Below are positions 37,667 to 54,497 of a stretch of 64,000 bases of DNA, one piece after another (position 1 is the first letter of the stretch; each line of letters starts with the position of its first letter). Origin of the DNA: Tetradesmus obliquus (Eukaryota > Chlorophyta > Chlorophyceae > Sphaeropleales > Scenedesmaceae); contig CP126191.1 in assembly GCA_030272155.1 (NCBI GenBank), positions 10,438,501 to 10,502,500 on the forward strand, given 5' to 3'. Below the pieces are notes generated by a model. That model saw only the letters and a list, made by a program, of their open reading frames with translations. It made no database searches and was not told where the DNA came from. The translations under genes were made by a program, and so were the position numbers.

Positions 37667-38312
37667 GCTGCCGCTGCCGTTGCTGCCGCTCACCCCACAA
37701 GCCACAGCGTCCTGCCCCTCAGGTGCTGGTGCAGCGTGCAGGGCGAGAAGCGGCTCATTGCTGCGTAGTCGCCCTGCCCTGACAGGTGGCGCAGCACCAG
37801 CTGAGTCTGGGAGGGCCGGCAAGTTCCGTAGCGCAGCGGGTTGGGTACCACTGCGGGGTTGCAGCCTTGGCTCCTGCATGGAATCGCAGCATGCGGCAGG
37901 CAGTGAGGCATGCGAGGTAAACACAATGAGTGAGCGACAACCGGCTTCTTTTGAACCAAAAGACAGAGTTTGGTGAATCTGGCTTCTATCATGTGCGCTG
38001 GAGGATGTGCGTGAACAGTGGCTCAGGGACTGTGGAGGGAGTGCTGCTGCCAACTATGTGAAAGGTCGTGCTGCTGCTGCTGCTGCTGCTGCTGCCGCTG
38101 CTGCTGTCGTTGCTGTGCTGCATGCGCCCGCACCAGTCGTCACTACGAGGCTGACAGCCGCTCTTGCAAGCTTTGAAGACGTCTCCGAACAGCAGCTGCG
38201 AGTCGGTCGCATATTTGACGCTGCACTGAGCCGCAGCTGCTTCTTGTTGTGCGCAGCATGCATGCGCTGCTGCTAGTACAAATATCGAAATGAAAACCAA
38301 GGTCGTTCCCAT
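34298..38312 (-). CDS. PC-esterase / TBL-like protein (putative polysaccharide O-acyltransferase)
   Basis: Belongs by motif to the PC-esterase group (TBL, Cas1p), which acylates glycans in the secretory pathway; substrate unknown. Exons: 38312-38134, 37873-37694, 37410-37149, 36669-36514, 36224-36104, 35860-35800, 35409-35289, 34841-34572, 34444-34298; sum 1497 nt, 498 residues. Signal peptide MGTTLVFISIFVLAAAHACC. GDS motif formed across exons 2/3 (WLVGDSLMKNYY, Asp121/Ser122). VNFGRWHYF block in exon 4. DxxH motif DCLHYC (Asp349/His352) in exon 7, as in plant DCSHWCLPG. Exon 6 (61 nt) was found by phase: it links exon 5 and exon 7 and gives VLSRYGVPL. Exons 8-9 add an unusual Ala-rich insert and a Trp-rich end. 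The final stop overlaps a good donor (CAG|GTAAAG), so the gene could extend further. Confidence 0.78.
35081..35124. repeat. 44-bp perfect palindrome without spacer
   Basis: Arms 35081-35102 and 35103-35124 are exact reverse complements, centred on CC|GG. With one mismatch the pairing extends to 35074-35131, and more loosely to about 50 nt per arm. It lies in intron 7 of the TBL-like gene. Each arm resembles the 3' edge of exon 7 (TGCTCSCCWGGCATACC). Confidence 0.9.
36226..36327. repeat. Long CAG/CTG trinucleotide tract abutting an exon
   Basis: About 26 uninterrupted CAG units followed by interrupted ones. On the transcribed (minus) strand it is (CTG)n and ends exactly at the CAG acceptor of TBL-like exon 5 (36224). 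Confidence 0.95.
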
Positions 38313-39899
38313 CTTTGCTGCTGGGTTGTATGTACAGTTCATGCACGCCAATCCCGCCCAAAGCGTATACGCGCGGACGTAGCTGCACCTTCGCGCGGCC
38401 AGCAGACGTAGCTGCACCTTCAAAACACTTAATTGCTTACACCACAGTTTTTGATGAGCGGTTTTCGTGCGACTTGTCCTGACACAGCTAACGCAGGGTC
38501 ATGTGCCATAGATGGCCCACCCAGCAGTGATGACGCCCGCTGGCCTGCTTGAAGCAGCATGTTGGGTGAAAATGTTGAAGCAACGAACAAGATTTCAACA
38601 CCACATTGTGCATTGGCAGCACAATGCCTATGGCGGTTATTTTCCAGGCGCTCCACGTGGGACCAAATCCCCATCAACAATGCAAACATGCAACCCCTGC
38701 GTCCAGCAGTGCCGCTGCTGCAAGCACGAGCAGGTGCCATACCATGCACGCCGAGCATACCAGCCTTGTTGTATACGTATACATACGTTTTAAGCAGCAG
38801 GACCTCTCGCTGCATGCTACATTTTAAGGCTCACCAAGCTGCAACTAGCAGCTGCAGCCAACTGGCTTGAAGTCAGCTAGCTCAGCGTCACGAGCACTCC
38901 ATTCCCACTACTGCAACCGCATGCAACTTGATTCATTATGAACTTCCCGGAGATGATGCTGTTCTCTGTGCACGCATGCGTTGCGCAACACACCCAAACC
39001 ATCAATGCATAACTGTCTGTTGTCATTTGTCAAGCACAAGCATGAAGGGCCACACATGCACTGCTGCATCTGCAAAGCGGCCTGTGCACCGCGGCCCACG
39101 TTCACGCGCTGCAAACATTGCTGTTGTCAATGACAAAATGTAATTTCAACTGTCTGGCTGCCTACACACGGCTGAAGCTGATTGCTTGTTGAAGCCCTAA
39201 CTTGATGCACATGCGTGTGGCTGCAGCAAGTGAATGAAGCAAGCAGCACACCACACCAGCCTGCATTGCTAACAGCTTGTACACATTGCTGTGTCTGTCG
39301 CACACAACGAGAAGTGAACATTCAGCATTGCCCACGGTCCGGCAGCAACCATGCCTACGCTGCATGCAACGTACGACACCTGCCGAAGCAACCTGTAACC
39401 CCATGCCTAAGCACATATCAACATCCCCTGACACGGCCAATGCAGCCGTGCCAACATGCAATCCCTGTTGTACAAAAGCTAGCGCTGGCAAACCGCCCAC
39501 AGCCACGCCAAACAAGCCTGCTGCAAAGGGCAGCGGGTGGGCATATAGCTGCCTGCTGAGCAGCCATAACCTGCTAGCTATGCTGATCCAGCGATGTACA
39601 GTACATAAGCCAGTCGTATGGTACACAGGAGGCACACCTGATGCACTGGCGCTACCCTGCACAGCGCTAGCTACGTGCGTAATGTGCGACCAACTGCTGT
39701 GTGCTGTGAGGGCCACCTCTGGCCCCCAACATCATAATGTTGTGTCACAAGGCCTGCTTTGCTGCACCTGTGGGCAATCCTGCAAACAACAAGTCCCTCT
39801 GTGTCTGCCGCAGCCTAAACTCCAGCGCGCTGCTGCTCTCTTGCATCTGCTGCTGCAGCCCAGCAATGCTAGTGACTAGCAACAGCACCCTCCTTCAGC
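38313..39899. other. Intergenic between the TBL-like 5' end and BCAT 3' end
   Basis: 1.6 kb with no supported gene. Open frames overlap in all phases and lack recognisable motifs. It should hold the TBL-like promoter and the BCAT 3' UTR. Confidence 0.55.
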
Positions 39900-41968
39900 T
39901 CACTCAAAAGGCACGCTCCAGGGGTGTTCCACCCGCCCATACTGAATATCACTCAGCCGCTGCCGCGCCCACTCCGCCACACTCACGCTCGCATCAGGGC
40001 CGCCGCCAGCAGCAGCAGCACCAGCAGCAGGCAGCGCCAGCTCACTGCCATCTTCAGTGACCACGCAGCTCACAGGCTGCACCACGCAGGCAGTGCCGCA
40101 GCCGAAGACCTCCAGCAGCAGGCCTGAGGCGTGCGCTGACAGCAGCTCGCGCACTGTGAGGGGCCGCTCGGAGACCAGCACGTCCGGCCGCCTGTGAGCG
40201 GAAGATGTGCGGCGCAAGGGAAAGCAGCGGTTTGGGCCAAGAAGTCAAAAGCTGGCAAAAGAGGCATCACATGAGGCATCACATGAGGCATCACATGAGG
40301 CATCACATGAGGCATCACATGAGGCAGGGCAGCTACCTGTTGCTTTCAAGCGGCGCATGATGCATGTAGCTAGACCTGCGTGCGCACACAATGGCTTAAA
40401 CTTGACTTGACTTGGCGCTGCAGCCCAGTCAGCAGCAGACACAGCAGCGGCGCTGCTCACTCCTTCAACAGCAGTGCAACTCAGCGACGCGGCAGCAGCA
40501 GCAACAGCACTCACTGCTTCAGCAGCTGAATGATGGAGTCGCGCGTCACCCCAGGCAAGATAGTTCCATCCAGTGGAGGTGTGACAACCTCCAGCTCTGG
40601 GCTGCCCTGCTGCGCGCTTGCCCCTGCTGCCTTGAAGCGCTTGAACACGAACATCATGTTCATGGCGCCGCACTCGCTGATGAGTGCGTCACCGGGGTCA
40701 GGGCCCTGAGGCAGGGCATACACCACCTGCAGCAGCAGCAGTGGCAGCGGCAGCAGCAGCAGCGGCGGCGGCAGCATACGTTAAGCTTTGAAGCACAGCA
40801 TGCTGTGGGTAGCGAGAGCTAGCTGCAACTGGACTCCAGATGGCGGCATGATGCAGTCTGTGTGCTACGAAGACAGCACAATGGCGGATGCACACTGTAC
40901 AGGTGCAGCTGTTCAGGGCTGAACCACGGCTGCTGCTGCCGCTGCTGTCATGGCAAGCAACAGCAACACATGCAGCCCCTGCCGCTGAGCCGGCCTCCTC
41001 ACCTGGCTGCAGTCGTGGCGCTGCTTCGCTGCTGCTGAAGCAGTGACTCATTCAAACAATGTGGCTGTTGCTGCTGTGTGCTGCCGCTGAGCAGGCCTCA
41101 CCTGGCTGCAGTCGTGGCGCTGCTTCGCTGCTGCTGAAGCAGTGACTCATTCAAACAATGTGGCTGTTGCTGCTGTGTGCTGCCGCTGAGCAGGCCTCAC
41201 CTGGCTGCAGTCGTGGCGCTGCTTTGCTGCTGCCTGCGGCGTGACTGTGGGCGCGTAGTTGCCGCCAATCTTGAACTGCCCCACACCGCCCGGCCACGCG
41301 CGCACGTTGCTGGTGTCCAGGAACAGCCGCACGGCAGCCACGCCTGCAGCAGCAAGTGGCGCACATGTCAACCCTGTTGGCAGCAGGGTGAGCGGCACAG
41401 GCTCTGCAAACTCCATGTTAACAGGTGTGCACACACGCACACGTGTCACTCCACCATCACAGCACAGCAAGGCAGCACGCGGCCGCAGCGTGCAGCAGCA
41501 AGTGAAATACGGTGAACAAACAGCAGCAGGGAGAGCGGTCAGGGCACAGGTGTGTGCACACGCCTCCCTCCAACATCACAGCACAGCAAGGCAGCCCTGC
41601 GTAATGTGCCAGACCAATTGCAGGGCATCTGCAGCTGCAGCTGATTCGCTTCTTTCCGCGCACATACAAACCATACATGGAACTGCAACCAAGCGCCCAC
41701 AGCTGACTCAAGAAGCATGAACCCACAATCTGCAGACCACATCAATGAAGCAATGCACACTCAGGTGGCGCTGCGCCCCCACCTGACTTGAAGTACGGCC
41801 CCACAGGTGACAGAATAACACTCAGCGTGGTGGCCTTGCTGGGGCTGACCCCAAGTGCTCCATCAGTGCTGAACATGAAGGGCCGGATGTACATGGAGTG
41901 GCCGGGGCGGTCAGGCAGCCAGGCACGGTCCAGCCGCAGCAGCGCCTTGACACATTCTTGCAGCTCCT

Positions 41969-42002
<34 letters not shown>

Positions 42003-42102
42003 CTCCAATGTGGGCATCGGATGTACATGGAGTGACCAGGGCGGTCGGGCAACCAGGCACGATCCAGCGGCAGCAGCGCCTTGACACATTCTTGCAGCTC
42101 CT

Positions 42103-42145
<43 letters not shown>

Positions 42146-44411
42146 CTCCAATGTGGGCATCGGATGTACATGGAGTGACCAGGGCGGTCGGGCAACCAGG
42201 CACGATCCAGCCGCAGCAGCGCCTTGACACATTCTTGCGCTCCTGCAGTGGCCAACCACATCAGGTGTGCATATGCTGGAGATGAGCACTGCACCTGTTG
42301 CAAGCTGCTCGTGCGTGGAAGCAGCAGATGCAGTGAATGCAGCAGTGTGTAGCGCTGCGAGCTGCTGTTGCCGCTCAAATGGCGCTGTGCACACTGCTGC
42401 GTCGGCTGCGTCATGCCTGGCAATGGCAGAACAGTCAGCCCTGCCGGCTCTGCTGCATCCGCCTGCACTGCTGCATGTGCCTGCACTGCTGCATGCGCCT
42501 GCACTGCTGCATGTGCCTGCACTGCTGCATCCGCCTGCACTGCTGCATGTGCCTGCACTGCTGCATGCGCCTGCACTGCTGCATGTGCCTGCACTGCTGC
42601 ATCCGCCTGCACTGCTGCATGTGCCTGCACTGCTGCATCCGCCTGCACTGCTGCATGTGCCTGCACTGCTGCATGCGCCGGCACTGCTGCATGTGCCTGC
42701 ACTGCTGCAGCTACCCGCCCTGTGCTGGATTTGCCCCCCCCCCCCACCTCTGTGTCAAAGTCTGCCAGCATGATGCGCTTGGCTGAGCGCCGCAGCCGCG
42801 CAAAGTTCATGTCGGGCCTGCACAGGGCAGCAGCAGCAGCAGCAGTAGCTCAGGTAGCCACAGGAGAAGCATAACATCAAGAGCAAGTCTATGCGCTGAC
42901 TGGCTGGTGTTGTTGGCCGGCGCAGTACGCAACTGCAGCCTCTGCCGGCTGTCCATATAACCGCAGCCAACTCTGTTGCTGCGGTTGTTGCTGCCACAAT
43001 TGGCCCTGCAGCCAAGCACTTTGCTCCCTCAACGCGCCTGTAACAAAGAAGCAGCTGCACTCTGCTGCTCATGCCAAAACTAGCAGCGTTCAGCGCACCT
43101 AAACAGCCGCTCGCGCCCATCAGCACCCAGATACGCCTTCATGCACTCAAAGCAGCCGCTGCCCTGTCATCACACAGCCAGGCTCTCACTGCCTTGCGCT
43201 GCTACGCATGCTTTGCATAAACCTGGCAGCTGCCAGCCAGCCGGCACACCTGAAGAGCCGCCCGCGGCCGTCCTGCCCCAGGTAGGCCTTCATGCCCTCA
43301 CCACCAACTGCCTCACTGCCTTCATTGCTTTATGCAGCAAAACACGCATCGGCTTGGCAGCTGCCAGCCAGCCAACCCACCTGAATAGCCGCCCGCGGCC
43401 GTCCTGCCCCAGGTAGGCCTTCATGCCCTCAAAGCAGCAGCTGCCGTAGTGCAGCACCTGCGCCGCGGGGTGCAGCTGCAGCGGGCCAAACGGCACGATG
43501 CGTGGCTTGCCCCAGCCGTGCTCTGCTGTGTGGTCCGCCTGCAGCAGCAGCAGCAGCAGCAGCAGCAGGGTAGTGGTGTGCATGTGATGCTGGTGGATGC
43601 GGTTGCACACAGCTGTGCGCACTTGCATGTTGCGCTGCAATGATGGTGGCCGGCCTGACAAGCTGTGTGCACATAGGCGGAGCATGGCTGGCTGCTGGCC
43701 GCTGCATTCTTGACCTGCTGCGTCACTGCAGACCTCTTTTGCAGCTGCCATGCTGAATTCCTGCAGCCGAATGCTGGCCCTACAGCAGGTGCTGGGCATG
43801 TCATGTGGCCCTCACCAGCAGCATGTGGTCTGTGAACACCTTGCCAAATGGCAGCTCCTGGTGACAGCAGCAGCATGAACAGCCGCACAGTGAGTTGAAC
43901 ATGCAGGTGCAGCAGCAGCAGGGAGCACACGGTGGCAACTGCAGCGTGGTATCGGTCCAAGAGCCATGACCCAAATCAGCGGCGTGTGGGACACACAGTT
44001 TGCAGTTGCCGCGCTGCACAACAGGCTAGCTATATACGGGAAAACCAGGCTGTCCATGGCCTGTGTTAACAACAGACAGTAGGTGTCGCTGTTATGGCCC
44101 CATGGCAGCACTGCTCTGTGACACAGTTGCAACATGACGCCTGCTGCTCAGCAACCAACCCACCTCAGGCAGCTGCACATGGGCTGCTTTCTGCACCTGC
44201 ACCTCTAGATCCTTGGCTCTGAAGCTCTGAGCCTATGAAACATGAATTTGGAATGTTATGACCAATTAGGACCGATCTGTAGTTGCCAACCACAGCAGCT
44301 GCTTGAGAGGCGTACCGCCTGGCTGGATAAGCTTCGCACCACCGCAGCTGCACAGCATCGCAGAACCTGAGATAGGTGCTGCGGATGTTGTTGTATAGCA
44401 GACAGGATCAT
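39900..44411 (-). CDS. BCAT: Branched-chain amino acid aminotransferase
   Basis: PLP-dependent fold-type IV enzyme that interconverts Leu/Ile/Val with their 2-oxo acids. Exons: 44411-44316, 44232-44164, 43857-43816, 43538-43381, 42817-42748, 41966-41783, 41343-41201, 40726-40515, 40191-39900; sum 1266 nt, 421 residues. Residues 1-32 ([10 protein letters not shown]...VRSLSSQA) look like a mitochondrial presequence; the frame is open to a non-ATG codon further up, so this ATG was chosen. Blocks as in eukaryotic BCATs: [51 protein letters not shown] with PLP Lys231, [29 protein letters not shown] and LSDIQYGR near the end. Introns 4, 5 and 7 contain duplicated exon edges, and intron 5 a large minisatellite. 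Paired with HMGCL in leucine breakdown. Confidence 0.97.
40257..40327. repeat. 12-bp tandem repeat (GAGGCATCACAT)
   Basis: About six units in BCAT intron 8, close to the exon 9 acceptor. Nearly perfect copies imply recent expansion. Confidence 0.95.
40997..41215 (-). repeat. 99-bp tandem copies of BCAT exon 7 3' edge
   Basis: The end of exon 7 (CGCCACGACTGCAGCCAG with its GTGAGG donor at 41200) recurs at period 99 bp with donors near 41101 and 41002. Copies are almost identical, including the flanking AGCAGCGAAGC and CAACAGCCACATTG segments. Confidence 0.92.
42015..42250 (-). repeat. Two copies of BCAT exon 6 5' edge with their CTG tracts
   Basis: The unit is (CTG)n, the acceptor GCAG, then about 85 nt of exon 6 ([20 protein letters not shown]). 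Copies lie at about 42015-42103 and 42156-42248, upstream of the true exon start at 41966. Both decoys diverge after YIR and run into the next CTG tract; the copy nearest exon 5 has lost one base near its acceptor. Confidence 0.9.
42463..42715. repeat. 18-bp minisatellite (CACTGCTGCATGTGCCTG)
   Basis: About 14 units in BCAT intron 5. Variants alternate TGTGCC, CGCGCC/GCGCC and CCGCC at one site. It is open in several frames but lies wholly within the intron. Confidence 0.95.
43098..43304 (-). repeat. Two copies of BCAT exon 4 3' edge
   Basis: 43251-43304 and 43098-43150 repeat the end of exon 4 ([14 protein letters not shown], donor AG|GTGGGT at 43380). Both keep TTYAG|GTG. The nearer copy is almost perfect; the farther one reads [14 protein letters not shown]. 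Confidence 0.9.
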
Positions 44412-45171
44412 AGTTGAGGCACACGATGCACTGCTGGCAACAGTAAAAGTCCGTGTCAGTGCTTGTTGATGCGCAGTCACAATAGCTTAACGAAGGAGGA
44501 CATAGAAGCCTACTAGCATGATGTTTGAAGGCTTCTTTGCAGCTCAATTGCTCTGCAACCGCCAGGTGAGTAGGCGTTACACGTCAGCAGTTTGAACGTC
44601 ATGTGCCGGTCATTCAAATGCGCCCACCACGATCTTTCAGCATCCAGATTTGGCAGCTCGGAGGTAACAAGCTAACATGCTGCTTTAAGGTAGCACGCGG
44701 CTGCAGCCCTGAGTGCTTGCTTGTCTTGTTTTTGTATGCTGATTGGACCCTAAGGACAGGCGGTCTGTGGCTTCGGATAAACCCACACATGGCCCAGTGA
44801 CTGCCGACAAGCAAGACACAAGTAAAATGCTCCAAATCACGCAAACGAATCTGGTTTGTAGAAATGAAGGCAGAGCCTGCCGCCAGGCTGGTAACCCTGA
44901 CCAACACACATTGCACATTGCGCAATGCATGCATGCATGAACTTCAAGTTGAACACGCAGACGGCTGTGGGTCACTGGCATGGCTGACGCATGCTTTTTG
45001 GACAACTCCATAACTCAAACCATTAGATGCGCACCACTGCACCAGGCGTCAGTTACATGCCAATCACCGATACTGCGTTCACACGGCAAGTTGCAGCACT
45101 GCTGTGACAGCACTGCTGACAGCACATGACGAACATCAGCAACCTGGACACGCACACGGCAAAGCTATCCT
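44412..45171. other. Intergenic, BCAT 5' side to transporter 3' side
   Basis: About 760 bp upstream of BCAT. No gene recognised. It should hold the BCAT promoter and the transporter-like 3' UTR. Confidence 0.5.
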
Positions 45172-46170
45172 TCATTGCTGGGGCATTTCAGCCCCAGGTA
45201 TTTGCCGTTGCACTTTTCCCACCTCACTCTCGCTCACGTGCCGCCGCTGCTGCTGCCCGTCAACATCCCTGCCGCTACCTGCTCGTTGAGCTGCTTGCTG
45301 ATGCACAAACACAGGCAGCGACTTGCTCCTGCCAGGTTCCTGCTGTGTTACGCTGCGGGGCCTGTCCAGCAACACCAGCGGCACAAACAGCTGCCACAAG
45401 GCGTCTGATGCAACAACAGATGCCAGCAGCGCAGACCTGCGGCCTTCTTCCTGCAAGCTGCAGTCATAATGACAACCCAGGTCTCCTGTTGCTGCTGCTG
45501 CTGCCAGCTGGCCAGCACAATTGCTGCTGCTGGTGGTGCCGGGCGGCTCTGCTTGTTGATGATTGGCAGTCTCAACAGCCTGATTAGAACGCTGGCCCTT
45601 ATACTGGAAGGCTGTGTAAGCCGCCATTGTCAGCACCACCACCACAAAGCCGCTCCACACCAGCGGGTGTGTCGGCGTCCCATGCAGCAACACCACAGAG
45701 CCAACCACAGCAGCAACAAGCCGCAGCGATGACACGCTGGACACTGCTGCTGCTCCGATGGCCCTCGTGGTCCACTGCATGCCCATCGCTGCTAGGGTCT
45801 GCACGCAGATGCCTGCAGCAGCAGGTGCGGCACAGCAGCATGCGAGTTGGGCGGCCGGACAGGCGCGATTGGAATAGGTGTGCCAGGTATCACACACAAA
45901 AGCAGAAACTGGTGTCGCCATAACGCCACAGCAGCAGGCGTCCCCAGCTGTTGCTGATGCCATGGCACAGGCAGGTAATGGCCTGGGCACAAGCCTAGCT
46001 GAGAAGGGGCACCAGCAGGCCAGCCGCGCCCACCTGCTGTGCTGTGAGGCACTTGCGGGTCAGCTGCACCATGACAAAGTACAGCGCCTGCCCCAGCGTG
46101 GCCAGCAGGGCCACTACCACGCCCAGCACCAGATGGTTGACTTGTTTGGATGCTGCAGCATTGGCACCTG

Positions 46171-46222
<52 letters not shown>

Positions 46223-46490
46223 TAGCCAGTAGCCTCCAACCACCATGCCGCCGCCAGCCAGTGACAGCAGCACCGCCAGCAGCAGCTTAGGCGGCGACGG
46301 CTGCCGCAGAAGTGACATGTTACATAACGCGCAGACGAGCGGCGTCAGCAGCAGCAGCAGCTGCACCACATATGCATTCACAAGCTTGGCTGCGCCCGCA
46401 CTGCCAACTGCTGACATGTTGAGCAGTGTGCCTATCATGATGGACAGGGCTGCTGCTTTGGCAGCTGCCTTTATCCGCTGCAACAGCTGG

Positions 46491-46529
<39 letters not shown>

Positions 46530-46988
46530 CCACAGGGCTGCAGCGCCTGCTCAGCTGCAGCTGCAGCTGTGCCACCATCCCTGCTGGATATCAGCGCGCG
46601 GATGTGTGGCTGCTTTGGTTTCGCTTCCGACGCAGCAGCTGCCCTTCCTGCAGCTGCTGCCTGCTGCCGCGCTGCTTTCCGCTTCCGCCACTGCTGCTGC
46701 AGTGCGCTAGGAATGCTGTAGAGCAGCAGCAGCCCGACCCATGCGATTGCTGACGCAACAACCCACAGCTGCAAGGTGGGCACTGGCAGAGGTGCTCTGG
46801 TCTGGCAGCAATGGCAGTTGCAGCAGGACATCACGTCGAGCACAGCAGCCCCGTTAAGCACAGCAGATGCTGATGTTTTGCAGCTGTCCCATGGGCATGG
46901 GCACACCACATTCAGGTCAAAGTGTTGCTCGCAGAGGCAATTGCTCACAAGCACACCCACCAGCTGCTGGTGCCATGGGAAGTCTTTC
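45172..46988 (-). CDS. Probable drug/metabolite (EamA/nucleotide-sugar-like) transporter, ends unresolved
   Basis: Polytopic membrane protein. The firm part is one exon 46768-46034 (245 codons, phase 0 to 0), with hydrophobic helices LWVVASAIAWVGLLLLY, LVNAYVVQLLLLLTPLV, PKLLLAVLLSLAGGGMV and LVLGVVVALLATLGQALY. A second exon begins at 45812 with helices WTTRAIGAAAVSSVSSLRL (as in EamA helix 9) and PLVWSGFVVVVLTMAAYTAF, then a long hydrophilic tail to a stop at 45172. The two exons differ in phase, so a small exon is missing between them or the donor differs. Upstream, 46988-46961 is a possible 28-nt exon (KDFPWHQQL) in correct phase. No start codon could be assigned. Two in-frame (CAG)n tracts give polyglutamine loops between helices. 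Family assignment is by helix pattern only. Confidence 0.5.
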
Positions 46989-47425
46989 CTGCAAAGCCTT
47001 ATGCAGCCGTTTCAATCCAAACATCAGCTACACAAAACCACCCAAAATTCCATTGCTGTCTACCAGCATACACCAGCTCAGTTCAACAACAACGATCAAG
47101 AAATCATTTTAGTGAGCATACACATATTCAACAAAGGCGTGCGTTTCAGGCTCTTTTCACAGCGACCCCGCAACGAGTTCACTCTTTGGTTGGCTGCTTA
47201 GAGCTCCTGCACCAGGGCCTGCAAGCGCAGGGTGAGCGCACAAATAGTTGATTTGTTATCGTATTTCACACATCCTGCTTGATGGCCCTCAAAAGCATAG
47301 GCCGGCTCATGAAGTGCTGCTGCTGCCCCTGCTGCTGCCTGTGGCTGTGACTGCTGCTGCCCACCTTGCACCCTGTTGCGCAGCCCGCTCAATTACACTA
47401 CCACTATTGTCTCTTAGCGGCTGGT
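46989..47425. other. Divergent region between the transporter-like gene and ADC synthase
   Basis: Probably contains the missing 5' end of the transporter-like gene and the ADC synthase promoter. No further exon could be placed with confidence. Confidence 0.45.
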
Positions 47426-53017
<5,592 letters not shown>

Positions 53018-53506
53018 AGCTGATATTGTGCGCTCGAGGCTTCATGTGTTGGTCGTAACTGTTGCCTTTTGGCTGCCATGTCACTTGGCGTGGTTTCGTG
53101 AAGGCCCCGGTGCCGTGGTGGTGCTGCAGCCGTGACATTCTTCGTGCTAGCATGCATGTTGTCTGTCTCAAAGTTTGAGATTGTCTGTGCAAACCATGGT
53201 TTGTCATGTGTTACTGCACTCTATACTATTGCCCCCCCCCCCCCCCCCCCCCCCTCCCGCCCCCCTCCCCTTTATTTGGGTTGGGACTTCGCGGGAGTGC
53301 TGTGTATTGCCAGGCTTCTGCAAAGAGTGTGAGGATCCAGGGCAGTGACGCTGAGTACTTGTGCGGTTGCTGTGGAGTGCCTGGCACTGCAAACACAAAT
53401 CTATCAGCATCATGTGATGCATGGCAAGCTGACGGCTGCAATGAGGGGTTATCATTGACGCGTGCCTGCGCTGCTTGCAGATGCGCCTGTGTGTCTTAAA
53501 GTGCGC

Positions 53507-53511
53507 TGTAA
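53507..53511 (+). terminator. Possible TGTAA poly(A) signal of ADC synthase
   Basis: Chlorophyte-type TGTAA about 490 bp past the stop codon. A five-base motif, so weak evidence. Confidence 0.3.
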
Positions 53512-54288
53512 CTTCAGTTTCACTTCAGTTTGAGGGACAACATCATGTTGTATGCAGAGCTGAAAAGCCTGCCTTATTGCGCTGAAAACTGCGCAACCTA
53601 TTGACCATGGCTGGTACATTTGCCGTGGTTTCTCCTGTCCTGGATCTAGTTCTTCTGCACACCGGGGCAGTGCTCTCTGGTCCTTTTGCCCCTAGTGGGG
53701 CGCAAGGTTGCTTATGTTGCTGAGCCTTAATGCAAAATTTTCTGCATGGTAACATAACGATTGTCACAGCTGCCATGGTGCTGCCTTTTGTCTTTGAGAT
53801 ATTGGTGCGGCAGAATTTTACCAGATGGCTGCTAGGACGGTTGCTGGCATCTTGTCACTGCAAACACAAGGAATCTCAGCCCACGGTGGGTGCCACCGGT
53901 AGCCGAGTTCGCTGGGCACAAGCATCAATGAGGTGGCATCTGCAGTACACACGCCAATTGTGCAGTCAGCATGGCAAGCAGCAGTTGCTGCGACAATCCA
54001 CCTCCTTGTGGACCAAGGCTTGTCCAGGTGACAGCGACAGCAGCAGTTGAGCAGCGTGCAGCATGCGTGGGACATGTTTCAGGGCATTGGCCATTGGTCC
54101 AGCTGCAGCTGCCAAACTGCTTCTGGGTAAAATCTCACGTTAGCAGCGCCAACAACCCGCTACACATCAGAACAAATAGAATTACGGGTGTATTGTCCAT
54201 CAAAAACAAGGAAATTATATCCGGTGAAGACACCAGTGTGTAGGTGACCCACGTGGACCTTCGCAGACACTGCCCTAGGAAGGCCTTC

Positions 54289-54337
54289 CTGCCGTGTGCA
54301 GTCGACCTACCTGAGGCAGGTCGACTGCACACGGCAG
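54289..54337. promoter_or_regulatory. 20-bp perfect stem-loop upstream of the small secreted-protein gene
   Basis: Arms 54289-54308 and 54318-54337 are exact complements with a 9-nt loop. One bulged C extends the stem by about five further pairs. It ends about 20 bp upstream of a TATA-like box. Role unknown: cruciform, binding site or remnant of a foldback element. Confidence 0.8.
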
Positions 54338-54356
54338 AAGGGGCTATTAGACCACT

Positions 54357-54366
54357 ACATATATAA
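54357..54366 (+). promoter_or_regulatory. TATA-like box
   Basis: ACATATATAAG lies about 130 bp before the ATG at 54498 in otherwise GC-rich DNA, a plausible TATA box for that gene. Confidence 0.45.
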
Positions 54367-54497
54367 GTTGGAATTTGCTTTTGGAGATAAGTACACTTGA
54401 GTTCTATCAGCATCAGCTTTGAATTTGAGTGGGCCAATTTCGAACTTTGAAGTCACAGTCTGTTGCAAACAGTCGCATTCAACTGTGCGCAGCAATC

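Larger units (their letters stand above)
53018..54497. other. Intergenic after ADC synthase
   Basis: About 1.5 kb. Holds a 23-base C run at 53232-53254, a TGTAA poly(A)-like element at 53507-53511, then a hairpin and TATA-like box ahead of the next gene. No coding region recognised. Confidence 0.6.

Noticed and set aside
41911..42810. 299-codon open frame on the minus strand
   Set aside because: Read-through of BCAT exon edges, CTG tracts and the 18-bp minisatellite; the real exons 5 and 6 use defined splice sites within it.
42435..42870. Possible collagen- or mucin-like gene from the ACT/Ala-Cys repeat frames
   Set aside because: Entirely inside BCAT intron 5 and a simple 18-bp minisatellite; no start context or independent coding sequence.
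53221..53280. Telomere- or centromere-like sequence at the poly-C run
   Set aside because: A simple 23-base C run with scattered C-rich sequence; no telomeric unit is repeated.
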